From assembly GCA_046262315.1 (NCBI GenBank), contig JBHEMZ010000126.1, positions 1-34,135 on the forward strand: a DNA stretch of 34,135 nucleotides, written 5' to 3'. This DNA is from JACVRM01 sp046262315. Its GTDB lineage: Bacteria > Actinomycetota > Thermoleophilia > Gaiellales > Gaiellaceae. The notes below the pieces were generated by a model, which saw nothing but the letters and a program-made list of their open reading frames with translations, searched no databases and was not told the DNA's origin. Shown here piece by piece: positions 7,702-14,495 of this stretch. The position numbers and the translations under genes were made by a program. Positions within the stretch are counted from its first letter, which is position 1; each line of letters opens with the position of its first letter.

Positions 7702-8871
7702 GTGACGGTGTCGCACCTCGCAGCGCCGCCGGGCACGGTGGCGCGACATCGGTTCACGCAACGACTGAAGCGTGGCGCCGGGTTCGCAACCGCCGCACTC
7801 GTTGCGTTCGGAATCGCCGCGCCCGCGGCGTCGGCGGAGCCACGCTCGATCGTCTTCAAGCGCGCGCAGGCTCGAGACGTGCTGACCCAGGTGCAGTCGC
7901 TCGATTCCTCGCTGTCGCACGCCATCGACGCGTACAACCTGGCGAGCGAGCGGCTCGGCGCCATCCGCGCCGACCTCCAGGAGAACAGGCGGGAGCTCTC
8001 GATCGCGCGCGCGAGCCTGAAGCGGGCGCAGCTGCTCCTCAACCGCCGGGTCGTGGCGCTCTACACCAGCGAGGAAACGGGTTCGACCCTGGACGTGGTG
8101 CTCGGGGCCGAATCGCTCGCCGACGCGCTCGACGGCATCGAGACCGCCGACCGCGTGGCGCACCAGGACACCACCGTCCTGCGGCGGATCAAGCGCTATC
8201 GCGTGGTCGTAGCGACCCGCCGAGTGCGGCTCGAGCACGCCCGGGCGTCCCAGACACAGCTGGTCGCCCAGCGGGCCGCGCAGAAGGCTTCGATCGAAGG
8301 GCAACTCGCGCAGCGCCAGCGACTTCTCTCGTCGATCAAGGGCGAGATCGAGCGCCTGCAGGCCGCCGAGCAGGCGCGGCAGGCGCAGCTGGCCCGGCAG
8401 GCGCAGCAACGGCTCGCGCAACAGCAGTCGCAGCCCCAGCTCGTGCCGAGCCCGGTCGTGGTCGACGCGGACGAGGGCGGTACCGCGAACGCAGAGCCCG
8501 TCCCGGCCGCCGCCCCTTCGCAGTACGGAGGGGTCGTGGGGATTGCGATGCGCTATCTCGGGATCCCGTACCGCTGGGGCGGCTCGTCGCCCTCCACGGG
8601 GTTCGACTGCTCAGGGTTCATCATGTACGTGTATGCGCAGGTAGGCGTCTCGCTGCCGCACAACGCGGCCGCGCAGTACGGACACGGCACCCCGGTAGGG
8701 CGCGGAGACCTGCAGCCCGGCGACCTCGTCTTCTTCGACGGGCTCGGGCACAACGGGATCTACGTCGGTGGCGGCCAGTTCATCCACTCGCCACACACGG
8801 GCGACGTGGTGAAGATCTCGAGCATGACCGGGTGGTACGCCTCGACGTTCGTCGGGGCCCGGCGCCTCTAG
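7702..8871 (+). CDS. Secreted NlpC/P60 peptidoglycan endopeptidase with N-terminal coiled coil
   Basis: The 389-residue product is exported and cleaves peptide bonds in cell-wall peptides. A long signal region (about 1-45, ending PAASAEP) leads into a coiled coil (about 50-245) of the PcsB/RipA kind, including the segment LDVVLGAESLADALDGIE, then a Gln-rich and Pro/Ala linker, and a C-terminal NlpC/P60 domain (about 275-389). The catalytic cysteine is C303 in FDCSGF, with H350 in GHNGIYVG and a further His in FIHSP. GTG 7702 is supported by the upstream TAGGGT. Its stop shares CTAG (8868-8871) with the stop of the convergent fadD-like gene. Confidence 0.93.
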   Translation: MTVSHLAAPPGTVARHRFTQRLKRGAGFATAALVAFGIAAPAASAEPRSIVFKRAQARDVLTQVQSLDSSLSHAIDAYNLASERLGAIRADLQENRRELSIARASLKRAQLLLNRRVVALYTSEETGSTLDVVLGAESLADALDGIETADRVAHQDTTVLRRIKRYRVVVATRRVRLEHARASQTQLVAQRAAQKASIEGQLAQRQRLLSSIKGEIERLQAAEQARQAQLARQAQQRLAQQQSQPQLVPSPVVVDADEGGTANAEPVPAAAPSQYGGVVGIAMRYLGIPYRWGGSSPSTGFDCSGFIMYVYAQVGVSLPHNAAAQYGHGTPVGRGDLQPGDLVFFDGLGHNGIYVGGGQFIHSPHTGDVVKISSMTGWYASTFVGARRL

Positions 8872-10658
8872 GCCGCGTAGAGCCGCTCGATCTCGTCGGC
8901 GAAATGTTGCTCGCAGACGCGGCGCTTCAGCTTGAGCGTGGGCGTGATCTCGTCGTGGTCGGCCGAGAAATCTCGCTCCAGAACCGCGAAGCGCTTGATC
9001 TGCTCGAAGCGCGAACGCCCCTCGTTCACCGCGTCGACGGTTTCGTGGACGAGTTTGCGAACCTCCTCCCTGCGGGCGAGCGCCGCCATGTCGCCGCCGA
9101 AACCGCGCGCGTCCGCCCACTTGCGCAGCTCGGTATCGTCGAGCGTCACGAGCGCCGCGACGTACGGGCGTCGGTCGCCGACGACCAGGGCCTGGGAGAC
9201 GTACTTCGATGTCTTCAGCTCGTTCTCGAGGTTCTGAGGCGCCAAGTTCTTGCCGCCGGCTGTGACGATGATGTCCTTCTTTCGGTCGGTAATCGTCACG
9301 AATCCGTCGTCGTCGATGTGCGCGATATCGCCTGTGTGCAGCCACCCGTCGGGCCCGAGCACGCCGCGCGTCGCCTCTTCGTCCTTGAAGTAGCCGGCGA
9401 AGATGGTCGGGGTCATGATCTCGAGCTCGCCGTCCGGCGCTATACGGAGCTCGACCCCGGGCATCGCCGTTCCAACCGTGCCGAAGCGGAAGCGATCCGG
9501 CCGGTTGACCGTGCACGCGGTCGTGCACTCGGTGAGCCCGTACCCCTCGAGGATCGGCAGGTCGAGCATCCCGAAGAACTCTGAGATCTCCTTTGCGAGC
9601 GGGGCGCCTCCGGAGATCGCCACTCGCAACCGGCCGCCCAAACGCTCCTTCACCTTCGAATACACGAGGCGATCGGCCAGCCGGTGCTGCAAGGCGAGCC
9701 CGCGCGGAAGCATCCGGCCCTCCTGGCGGAGCCTGCTCGCCCGCCGGCCGACGCCGAGCGCCCAGTCGATCAGGCGGCGCCGTGGCCCGGTCGCCTCGTC
9801 GAACTTGGCCACGACCGCGGCGTGCACCTTCTCGTACACACGCGGCACGCTCGGCAGCACCGTTGGACGTACGTCAGGCAACACATCGGCGATGCGCAAC
9901 GGGTCGGGGCAGAAGGCGATCGTGTATCCGAGGTACGGCCCGAGCAGGTGGATCAGCCGGCCGAAGTTGTGGGCCAGGGGGAGGTACAAGAGCAGCGTGT
10001 CGCCTGTCTGGAAACTTCCGATGCGACCCGAGATCGCGCACATCTCGTAGTAGTTGCGGTGCCTGATCATGCACCCCTTCGGCGGGCCGGTCGTCCCGGA
10101 CGTGTAGATGTACGTGAAGAGATCGTCCTCATGGACCGCGGCCTCCGCGCCCGCGAGCCCCCTGGGATGCCGTTGCGCGTGCTGCCGTCCGCGAGCGCGC
10201 AGGCCGTCGAGGTCCGCGAACGTCAGTCGATGGTCGAGGGACGCCCCGGTCAGCTTTGCGAGCTGCTCGTCGTCTTCGGCGAGTACGCCGACCGCCTCCG
10301 AATGCTCGACGACGTACAGCGTGTCGCCCGGCGAGCTGGTCGGGTAGACCGGCGCTGCGATGGCACCCACCAGGCCGAGCGCGAAGTCGAAGAGCGCCCA
10401 TTCGAGCGTCGTGCGCGCGAGGATCGCGAATGCATCGCCCTTGCCCACCCCGAGCGCGAGCAGGCCGTTCGCCAACTCGTCGACGGCCACACCGGCCTCC
10501 TCCGAGCCGACCGGCCGCCACCCGGCGTCGGTCTCGACGAGGTAGGCGGGCTGGTCCCGGGGCTCGGCGAGGGCGTCGCGCCAGAGACGGCCGATCGTGC
10601 GCCCGGGGACCTCCGATCGCTCGCCGGCGGGGCTCGCGGAGGGGGTGTCGAGCGTCAT
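8868..10658 (-). CDS. Long-chain fatty acid-CoA ligase (AMP-binding, FadD15-like)
   Basis: The 596-residue product activates fatty acids to acyl-CoA through an acyl-adenylate. It shows the P-loop YTSGTTGPPKG (residues 185-195), the A5 motif GYGLTE, the A7/A8 region DGWLHTGDIAHIDDDGFVTITDRKKDIIVTAGGKN, and a C-terminal lysine in TLKLKRR. Length and motifs match the actinobacterial FadD15 group rather than short acetyl-CoA synthetases. ATG 10658 is chosen because TAAGCT lies 7 nt upstream and residues before it are low-complexity. It is divergent from Ku and convergent with the NlpC/P60 gene. Chain-length preference cannot be told. Confidence 0.93.
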   Translation of the reverse strand: MTLDTPSASPAGERSEVPGRTIGRLWRDALAEPRDQPAYLVETDAGWRPVGSEEAGVAVDELANGLLALGVGKGDAFAILARTTLEWALFDFALGLVGAIAAPVYPTSSPGDTLYVVEHSEAVGVLAEDDEQLAKLTGASLDHRLTFADLDGLRARGRQHAQRHPRGLAGAEAAVHEDDLFTYIYTSGTTGPPKGCMIRHRNYYEMCAISGRIGSFQTGDTLLLYLPLAHNFGRLIHLLGPYLGYTIAFCPDPLRIADVLPDVRPTVLPSVPRVYEKVHAAVVAKFDEATGPRRRLIDWALGVGRRASRLRQEGRMLPRGLALQHRLADRLVYSKVKERLGGRLRVAISGGAPLAKEISEFFGMLDLPILEGYGLTECTTACTVNRPDRFRFGTVGTAMPGVELRIAPDGELEIMTPTIFAGYFKDEEATRGVLGPDGWLHTGDIAHIDDDGFVTITDRKKDIIVTAGGKNLAPQNLENELKTSKYVSQALVVGDRRPYVAALVTLDDTELRKWADARGFGGDMAALARREEVRKLVHETVDAVNEGRSRFEQIKRFAVLERDFSADHDEITPTLKLKRRVCEQHFADEIERLYAA

Positions 10659-10665
10659 CAGCGGG

Positions 10666-10671
10666 AGCTTA
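10666..10671 (-). promoter_or_regulatory. -10-like box of the FadD-like gene
   Basis: Minus-strand TAAGCT ends 7 nt before ATG 10658, a leaderless arrangement. It lies in the 89-nt region shared with the divergent Ku gene. Confidence 0.4.
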
Positions 10672-10730
10672 CGGTGGCGAGAGCGGGGAGGGAGGCAGTG
10701 CCGGTGCCCGGAGGAGCAGGCGCCTCGGAG

Positions 10731-10736
10731 TAGAAT
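10731..10736 (+). promoter_or_regulatory. -10-like box of the Ku gene
   Basis: TAGAAT ends 11 nt before GTG 10748. A GGGGGA run (10737-10742) lies between box and start and could act as a ribosome binding site in a very short leader. Confidence 0.4.
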
Positions 10737-10747
10737 GGGGGACACCC

Positions 10748-11599
10748 GTGCGCACTATCTGGAACGGTTCGCTCAGCTTTGGCCTCGTCAGCATTCCGAT
10801 CGGACTGGCGCTGGCGACGCAGCGGTCCGACGTCGCGTTTCGCACGCTGCATCGCGAGTGTGGCACGCCGATCAAGCAGAAACGGTACTGCCCTTTCCAC
10901 GAGCGGGACGTCGAGGCCGACGAGCTGGTCAAGGGCTGGGAGTTTTCGAAGGGCGAGTACGTGCTCGTCGAGGAAGGTGACCTCGAGGCTGTCGCGCTCC
11001 AGCGCTCGCAGTCGATCGAGATCGTCCGCTTCGTGCGCCTCGAGGAAGTCGATCCTGTCTACTTCGACCGTACGTACTACCTTGCGCCGGCCGCCGCTGA
11101 GCCGCAGCGCCGCCCGTACGTGCTCCTGCTGCGGGCCATGTCCGAGACCGGCATGGCCGCGATCGGCAAGTTCGTGCTGTGGGGCAAGGAGAACCTGTGC
11201 CTCATCCGGGGGCACGGAGACACGCTCGCGCTTGAGACGCTCTTCTTCGCGGAGGATGTCCGCTCGCGGGCCGAGATCGAGGAGGCGGTTGCGGAGACGG
11301 AGGTGCGCGACGCCGAGCTCGAGCTCGCCCGGCAGGTGATCGCGAGCCTCGTCGGAGACTTCGAGCCGGCCGCGTTCGAGAACGAGTACAGGCGCGAACT
11401 GCGGGAGATGCTCGAGGCAAAGCTTGCAGGCCACGAGATCAAGCGGCCGGAACCGGTGCCCGAGACGCCCGCCGTCGACCTCATGGACGCGCTGCGCCGC
11501 AGCGTGCAGCAGGCGCAGCAGGAGAAGCCTCGGGCGCGTGCATCCAAGAAACAGCCTTCCGGCTCGCGCTCCCGCTCGCGCGCCTCCGCGAGAAAGTAG
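10748..11599 (+). CDS. ku: Non-homologous end-joining protein Ku
   Basis: The 283-residue product is a bacterial Ku that forms a homodimeric ring on DNA double-strand ends and recruits LigD. It opens with the family signature RTIWNGSLSFGLVSIPIGL and contains the HRECGTPIKQKRYCP and SKGEYVLVEEGDLEAV segments. The core beta-barrel is followed by a helical arm (QVIASLVGDFEPAAFENEYR) and a C-terminal tail very rich in Lys, Arg and Ser, as in actinobacterial Ku proteins where it aids DNA binding. GTG 10748 fits the family N-terminus. No LigD is in the window; the ligA at 2200 is the replicative NAD ligase and not the expected partner. Confidence 0.95.
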   Translation: MRTIWNGSLSFGLVSIPIGLALATQRSDVAFRTLHRECGTPIKQKRYCPFHERDVEADELVKGWEFSKGEYVLVEEGDLEAVALQRSQSIEIVRFVRLEEVDPVYFDRTYYLAPAAAEPQRRPYVLLLRAMSETGMAAIGKFVLWGKENLCLIRGHGDTLALETLFFAEDVRSRAEIEEAVAETEVRDAELELARQVIASLVGDFEPAAFENEYRRELREMLEAKLAGHEIKRPEPVPETPAVDLMDALRRSVQQAQQEKPRARASKKQPSGSRSRSRASARK

Positions 11600-11608
11600 C
11601 GCCCGCCT

Positions 11609-11788
11609 CTACGCGGCGCGCGTCTCGTTCGGCGAGCCGCCCATCGCCTGGAGCTGGGCCTGGAAAAGGGTCTTGTCGATCTTCCCCTGGTAGATGGGCA
11701 CGCCTTCCTCGACACACACCCGGATGACTTCCTGGCGGTCGAGGCCCATCTCCTTCGACAGCTCCTCCGGCGTCAGGTGGTTCGCCAT
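11609..11788 (-). CDS. Small conserved-looking protein (59 residues)
   Basis: A 59-residue product starting MANHLTPEELSKEMGLDRQE and ending ETRAA, with no signal or membrane segment. The start ATG 11788 has a strong AGGAGGAGG site about 8 nt upstream, and codon use matches real genes here. The segment ELSKEMGLDRQEVIRVCVEEGVP could form a short helix-turn-helix-like unit (LSKEMGLDRQEVIRV), followed by IYQGKIDKTLFQAQL. I do not know the family. It converges on Ku, only 9 nt past the Ku stop. A large hairpin lies in its 5' leader. DNA binding is a guess from the fold-like pattern only. Confidence 0.75.
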   Translation of the reverse strand: MANHLTPEELSKEMGLDRQEVIRVCVEEGVPIYQGKIDKTLFQAQLQAMGGSPNETRAA

Positions 11789-11815
11789 GTTGTCTACCTC
11801 CTCCTGGAACGAGAA

Positions 11816-11844
11816 AGCCCGCCGGCAGGCTCGCCGGACGGGCT
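11816..11844. promoter_or_regulatory. Nested hairpin in the leader of the 59-residue gene
   Basis: AGCCCG (11816-11821) pairs with CGGGCT (11839-11844), and inside it CCGGC (11822-11826) pairs with GCCGG (11833-11837), leaving one bulged A and a 6-nt loop. It lies 28 nt before the minus-strand start at 11788, just above the AGGAGGAGG site, so it could be an RNA control element or an operator in this divergent region. Confidence 0.45.
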
Positions 11845-11918
11845 CAGAGATCCGTCGTGGGTGATCGTGGCGGGGTTCAGCGGGCCCGCCTCCCGAGATC
11901 GACCATCATGTCCAAGAA

Positions 11919-11924
11919 TACTCT
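11919..11924 (+). promoter_or_regulatory. -10-like box of the alpha/beta hydrolase gene
   Basis: TACTCT ends 6 nt before ATG 11931. No Shine-Dalgarno match is present. Confidence 0.4.
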
Positions 11925-11930
11925 GCGCGG

Positions 11931-12782
11931 ATGACGACCGCCAAGCGGCTCGCGGGCTTTGAAGAGCGTTGGGCGGAGCTCCGCGGGGCGCGCCTCCGCT
12001 ACTACACAGCAGGGAGCGGGCCTCCGCTGGCGCTCATTCACGGGCTCGGCGGCGCGGCGATCAACTGGCTGGCGGTCGCGCCGGAGCTCGCGCGCAGGTG
12101 GCGAGTGCTTGCCCTCGATCTCCCGGGTCACGGCGGCTCGTCCCCCGTAGCGGCGCTTCCGAATCTCAACCCGTTTGCCGACGCGGTGCACGCGCTCCTT
12201 GCCTGGGAGGACATGCTGCCGGCCGCGCTCGTCGGTCACTCGCTCGGGGCGGTCGTCGCCATGCGCCACGCGCAGCGGCACGCCGAAGACACCACCGCCC
12301 TTGTGCTCGCAGGAGCGGCCGGGATCTCCTCGTCCACGCGCCTTGCGGAGGTGACGCTGACGCTCGGAACGCTCGTGCAGCCGGGGCGCCGGCTGGCGCG
12401 GTTTCGGACGCGGATCGGACGCAGCCCGTCTCTCCGCGCCGCGGTGTTCGGCGGCTGGGGCGCCGCCGACCCGCTCGCGCTTCGGCCTGAGCTGGCCGAG
12501 GCGTTCCTCGAGGGCACTCTTCTGCACACGGATGTCGCGGCCGCCGCGGCGGCGCTCGTCGCGGACGATCCGCGCACCGACCTCGTGGCGGTGCGCTGCC
12601 CCTGCCTCGTGCTCTGGGGTGCCCGCGACACGCAGGTGCCGGTCGAGGACGCGTTCGAATACGCCCGCCGCCTGAGCGCTGACCTGCGCCTCATCGCCGA
12701 CTGTGGGCATCTGCTCGTCGGCGAGCGCCCGGACGTCTGCGTCGACGCGGTCGAGAGTTTCCTCGTGCGCGTCCTGGGCTAG
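11931..12782 (+). CDS. Alpha/beta-fold hydrolase
   Basis: A 283-residue cytoplasmic hydrolase of the single-domain alpha/beta fold. The oxyanion segment is LIHGLGGAAINW, the nucleophile is S104 in GHSLG, the acid is D233 in LWGARDTQVP, and the base is H260 in DCGHLL, so the full catalytic triad is present. Such proteins cleave esters, lactones or C-C bonds; no substrate can be named. It stands alone, with a -10-like TACTCT 6 nt before the ATG, and its TAG stop shares CTAG (12779-12782) with the stop of the convergent Nif3-like gene. Confidence 0.88.
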   Translation: MTTAKRLAGFEERWAELRGARLRYYTAGSGPPLALIHGLGGAAINWLAVAPELARRWRVLALDLPGHGGSSPVAALPNLNPFADAVHALLAWEDMLPAALVGHSLGAVVAMRHAQRHAEDTTALVLAGAAGISSSTRLAEVTLTLGTLVQPGRRLARFRTRIGRSPSLRAAVFGGWGAADPLALRPELAEAFLEGTLLHTDVAAAAAALVADDPRTDLVAVRCPCLVLWGARDTQVPVEDAFEYARRLSADLRLIADCGHLLVGERPDVCVDAVESFLVRVLG

Positions 12783-13522
12783 ACGGGGTTCGGCAGCTCG
12801 AGGAACTCCCAGTCGAGCCCGAAGCGCTCGGCCAGGCGTTCGGACAGGGCCTGCACGCCGAGCCGCTCGGTCGCGTAGTGGCCGGCCGCCACGAAGTGGA
12901 TGCCGAGCTCGCGGGCCGTGTGCAGCGTCGGCTCGCCGGGCTCGCCTGTCAGGAACAGGTCGAAGCCCGCTTGTGCGGCGCCCACCACGTCGCGGGCGGC
13001 CCCTCCCGAGACGATTGCGACGCGTCGGATCGTCTGGGGCCCCTCGGCGAACACGAGCGGTCGTCGGCCGAGCCGGCTCTCGACGAGCGCCGCGAACGCC
13101 TCCGCATCCGTTCCGTCCTCGACCAGGCCGGCGACGCCGATCCCGGCAAATGGTCCCTCCACGCGGATGCCGAGCTCGCGCGCGAGCGACGCGTTGTTGC
13201 CGAGCTCCAGGTGCGCATCGAGAGCCAGGTGGTACGCGGCCAGCGTGATGCCCGCGTCGAAAAGCACCTGGAGCCGCCGCCGCATGCGGTCATCGATCGT
13301 GCGCGGCTCATTGTCCCAGAGGAGGCCGTGGTGGACGATCAGGAGGTCCGCGCCCGCCGCCGCGGCACGCTCGAAGAGCTCGAGCGAAGCGGAGACGCCA
13401 CAGGCGATCCTCGTCACCTCGTCGCGGCCCGCGACCTGCAGGCCCATGGGCCCGTAGTCCGGGAACGAAGCGAGGTCGAGCAGCTCGTCCGCGTACGCGA
13501 TCACCTCGTCCCGCCGCGCCAC
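12779..13522 (-). CDS. Nif3-like dinuclear metal-centre protein
   Basis: The 247-residue product belongs to the Nif3/YqfO/YbgI family, often annotated as GTP cyclohydrolase I type 2, whose true role is unsettled. It has the expected metal ligands: H64-H65 in VHHGLLW, D102 and H104 in YHLALDAH, and H215 and E219 in GHYATE. It has the short form without the central YqfO/CutA-like insert seen in some Gram-positives. It lies 30 nt downstream of ssb on the same strand, so the two are probably co-transcribed. It is convergent with the alpha/beta hydrolase. Confidence 0.9.
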   Translation of the reverse strand: MARRDEVIAYADELLDLASFPDYGPMGLQVAGRDEVTRIACGVSASLELFERAAAAGADLLIVHHGLLWDNEPRTIDDRMRRRLQVLFDAGITLAAYHLALDAHLELGNNASLARELGIRVEGPFAGIGVAGLVEDGTDAEAFAALVESRLGRRPLVFAEGPQTIRRVAIVSGGAARDVVGAAQAGFDLFLTGEPGEPTLHTARELGIHFVAAGHYATERLGVQALSERLAERFGLDWEFLELPNPV

Positions 13523-13552
13523 GACGGCGATTGTAGGCGTCGGGCGGGTCGT

Positions 13553-13906
13553 TCATGCGGCGGCTGCCTCCTCGAACGGCGCTTCCCCGGCGGCCTTGCG
13601 ACCGGGCGCGTACAGGAACTCGACGCGCCCGGCCAGCACCTCGACGCTCGACCGGCGCTTGCCGTCCTCGCCGGTCCAGGAGCTGCTACGTAGCCGCCCT
13701 TCGACGCCGACCTTCTGGCCCTTAGCGAGGTACTGGACACACAGCTCGGCCTGACGGTTCCAGGCCGACACGCGTACGAAATCCGCTTCGTCGTCTTTCC
13801 CCACCCTGTCGATCGCGAGCAGGAACGACGCCACCTTCCGTTCGTCGCCCAGGTCGCGCAGGTCCACCTCGGTTGCGAGGTTCCCAACCACCGACACGCT
13901 GTTCAC
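13553..13906 (-). CDS. ssb: Single-stranded DNA-binding protein, short form
   Basis: A 117-residue OB-fold SSB: MNSVSVVGNLATEVDLRD, then VASFLLAIDRV and FVRVSAWNRQAELCVQYLAKGQKVGVEGRL. It coats single-stranded DNA as an oligomer. The protein stops soon after the OB fold and ends EEAAAA; it lacks the long flexible linker and the acidic DDxPF tip that recruits partner proteins in the main bacterial SSB. That suggests an accessory paralogue (SsbB-like) with the housekeeping ssb elsewhere. GTG 13906 has AAGGAGG 8 nt or so upstream. It leads a likely operon with the Nif3-like gene. Confidence 0.9.
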   Translation of the reverse strand: MNSVSVVGNLATEVDLRDLGDERKVASFLLAIDRVGKDDEADFVRVSAWNRQAELCVQYLAKGQKVGVEGRLRSSSWTGEDGKRRSSVEVLAGRVEFLYAPGRKAAGEAPFEEAAAA

Positions 13907-13909
13907 AGC

Positions 13910-14213
13910 TCCTCCTTGGTCGCCCGTCCGAACGTACCGAGCAAGGAGTCACGCGTCTGTGCCAAGACAGCCCCGAATGGTCAATCCAAGGGAGGGGGCA
14001 AGGGGAACCGCAAGGTTCCCCAAAAGCGGCCGGCAGTGAGACCACCAAACACCCGCCGCCGGAGCCGGGCTTGCCCCGGCGGGAGGCGAACGAAACAGCC
14101 AGGCACCGGTGGAACCAGAGGGCGAGCCGCCGGCTCCGCCAACATCGGAACCCAAGCCGGCGCCCGCGAGGAGGGGGCCCACGGGGGAACCAGGGGTTCC
14201 CCCGTGATCCTTG
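13910..14213. other. Hairpin-rich non-coding region between tRNA-Pro and ssb
   Basis: About 300 nt with no believable gene: the frames open across it are Arg/Pro/Gly-rich and run through the tRNA. It holds several strong inverted repeats, including GGGGAACC-GCAA-GGTTCCCC (14002-14021, followed by AAAA on the plus strand) and the 27-nt hairpin at 14180-14206. The GGAACC/GGTTCC word recurs at the two hairpins and in isolated forms near 14117 and 14149. I cannot match it to RNase P RNA, tmRNA, 6S or SRP RNA. It may carry the tRNA terminator, the ssb promoter, or a structured RNA. Confidence 0.5.
14180..14206 (-). terminator. Hairpin 7 nt downstream of tRNA-Pro
   Basis: CACGGGGGAAC (14180-14190), loop CAGGG, and GTTCCCCCGTG (14196-14206) form a perfect 11-bp stem. 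It begins 7 nt after the tRNA 3' end on the minus strand and most likely ends or protects the tRNA transcript, though no T-run follows. Confidence 0.6.
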
Positions 14214-14287
14214 TCGGGGTGCCCAGATTTGAACTGGGGACCTCTCCGACCCGAACGGAGCGCGCTACCAGGCTGCGCCACACCCCG
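14214..14287 (-). tRNA. tRNA-Pro (anticodon CGG)
   Basis: On the minus strand a complete 74-nt cloverleaf folds: acceptor CGGGGTG with CACCCCG, D stem GCGC/GCGC around AGCCTGGTA, anticodon stem CTCCG/CGGAG with loop TTCGGGT (anticodon CGG), variable loop AGGTC, T stem CCCAG/CTGGG with loop TTCAAAT, and discriminator A. CCA is not encoded. It decodes CCG proline codons, which are frequent in this GC-rich DNA. Confidence 0.96.
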
Positions 14288-14296
14288 AGGAGACAA

Positions 14297-14302
14297 AGGG
14301 TA
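14297..14302 (-). promoter_or_regulatory. -10 box of tRNA-Pro
   Basis: Minus-strand TACCCT ends 9 nt before the mature tRNA 5' end, leaving room for a leader of only 2-3 nt. Confidence 0.5.
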
Positions 14303-14324
14303 GCGCGCGATCAGCGCAGGTGCC

Positions 14325-14372
14325 GGGCGTGCACGACCGCCGTGCACAGGGCGTGCACGACCGCCGTGCACA
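14325..14372. repeat. Two exact tandem copies of a 24-nt unit
   Basis: Two identical 24-nt units (14325-14348 and 14349-14372) start GGGCGTGCACGACCGCC; each contains two GTGCAC palindromes 7 nt apart. They lie between the tRNA-Pro 5' side and the end of the truncated CoA-binding gene. Confidence 0.8.
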
Positions 14373-14378
14373 GGTTCT

Positions 14379-14495
14379 CTAGCCCTGCCCGGGCAGGCAG
14401 CGCATCACCCCGAGCGAGGGCCGCGCAGGGTTCGGAGATGCGCCGACGAGCGCGATCGTGCGCGCCCCGGAAAGGATGTCGGCAGGCGAGCGCAT
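14379..14495 (-). pseudogene. Truncated CoA-binding (Rossmann, YccU-like) protein
   Basis: Thirty-eight residues start MRSPADILSGARTIALVGAS and continue PNPARPSLGVMRCL before TAG at 14379-14381. The segment ALVGASPNPARPSLGVM is the nucleotide-binding start of CoA-binding proteins of the YccU group, which are normally about 130-150 residues, so about three quarters is missing. ATG 14495 overlaps the TGA of the MFS gene as TGATG, the usual sign of an operon, so this was once a coupled second gene. The loss of the 3' part coincides with the 24-nt tandem repeat and the nearby tRNA gene. Confidence 0.75.
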
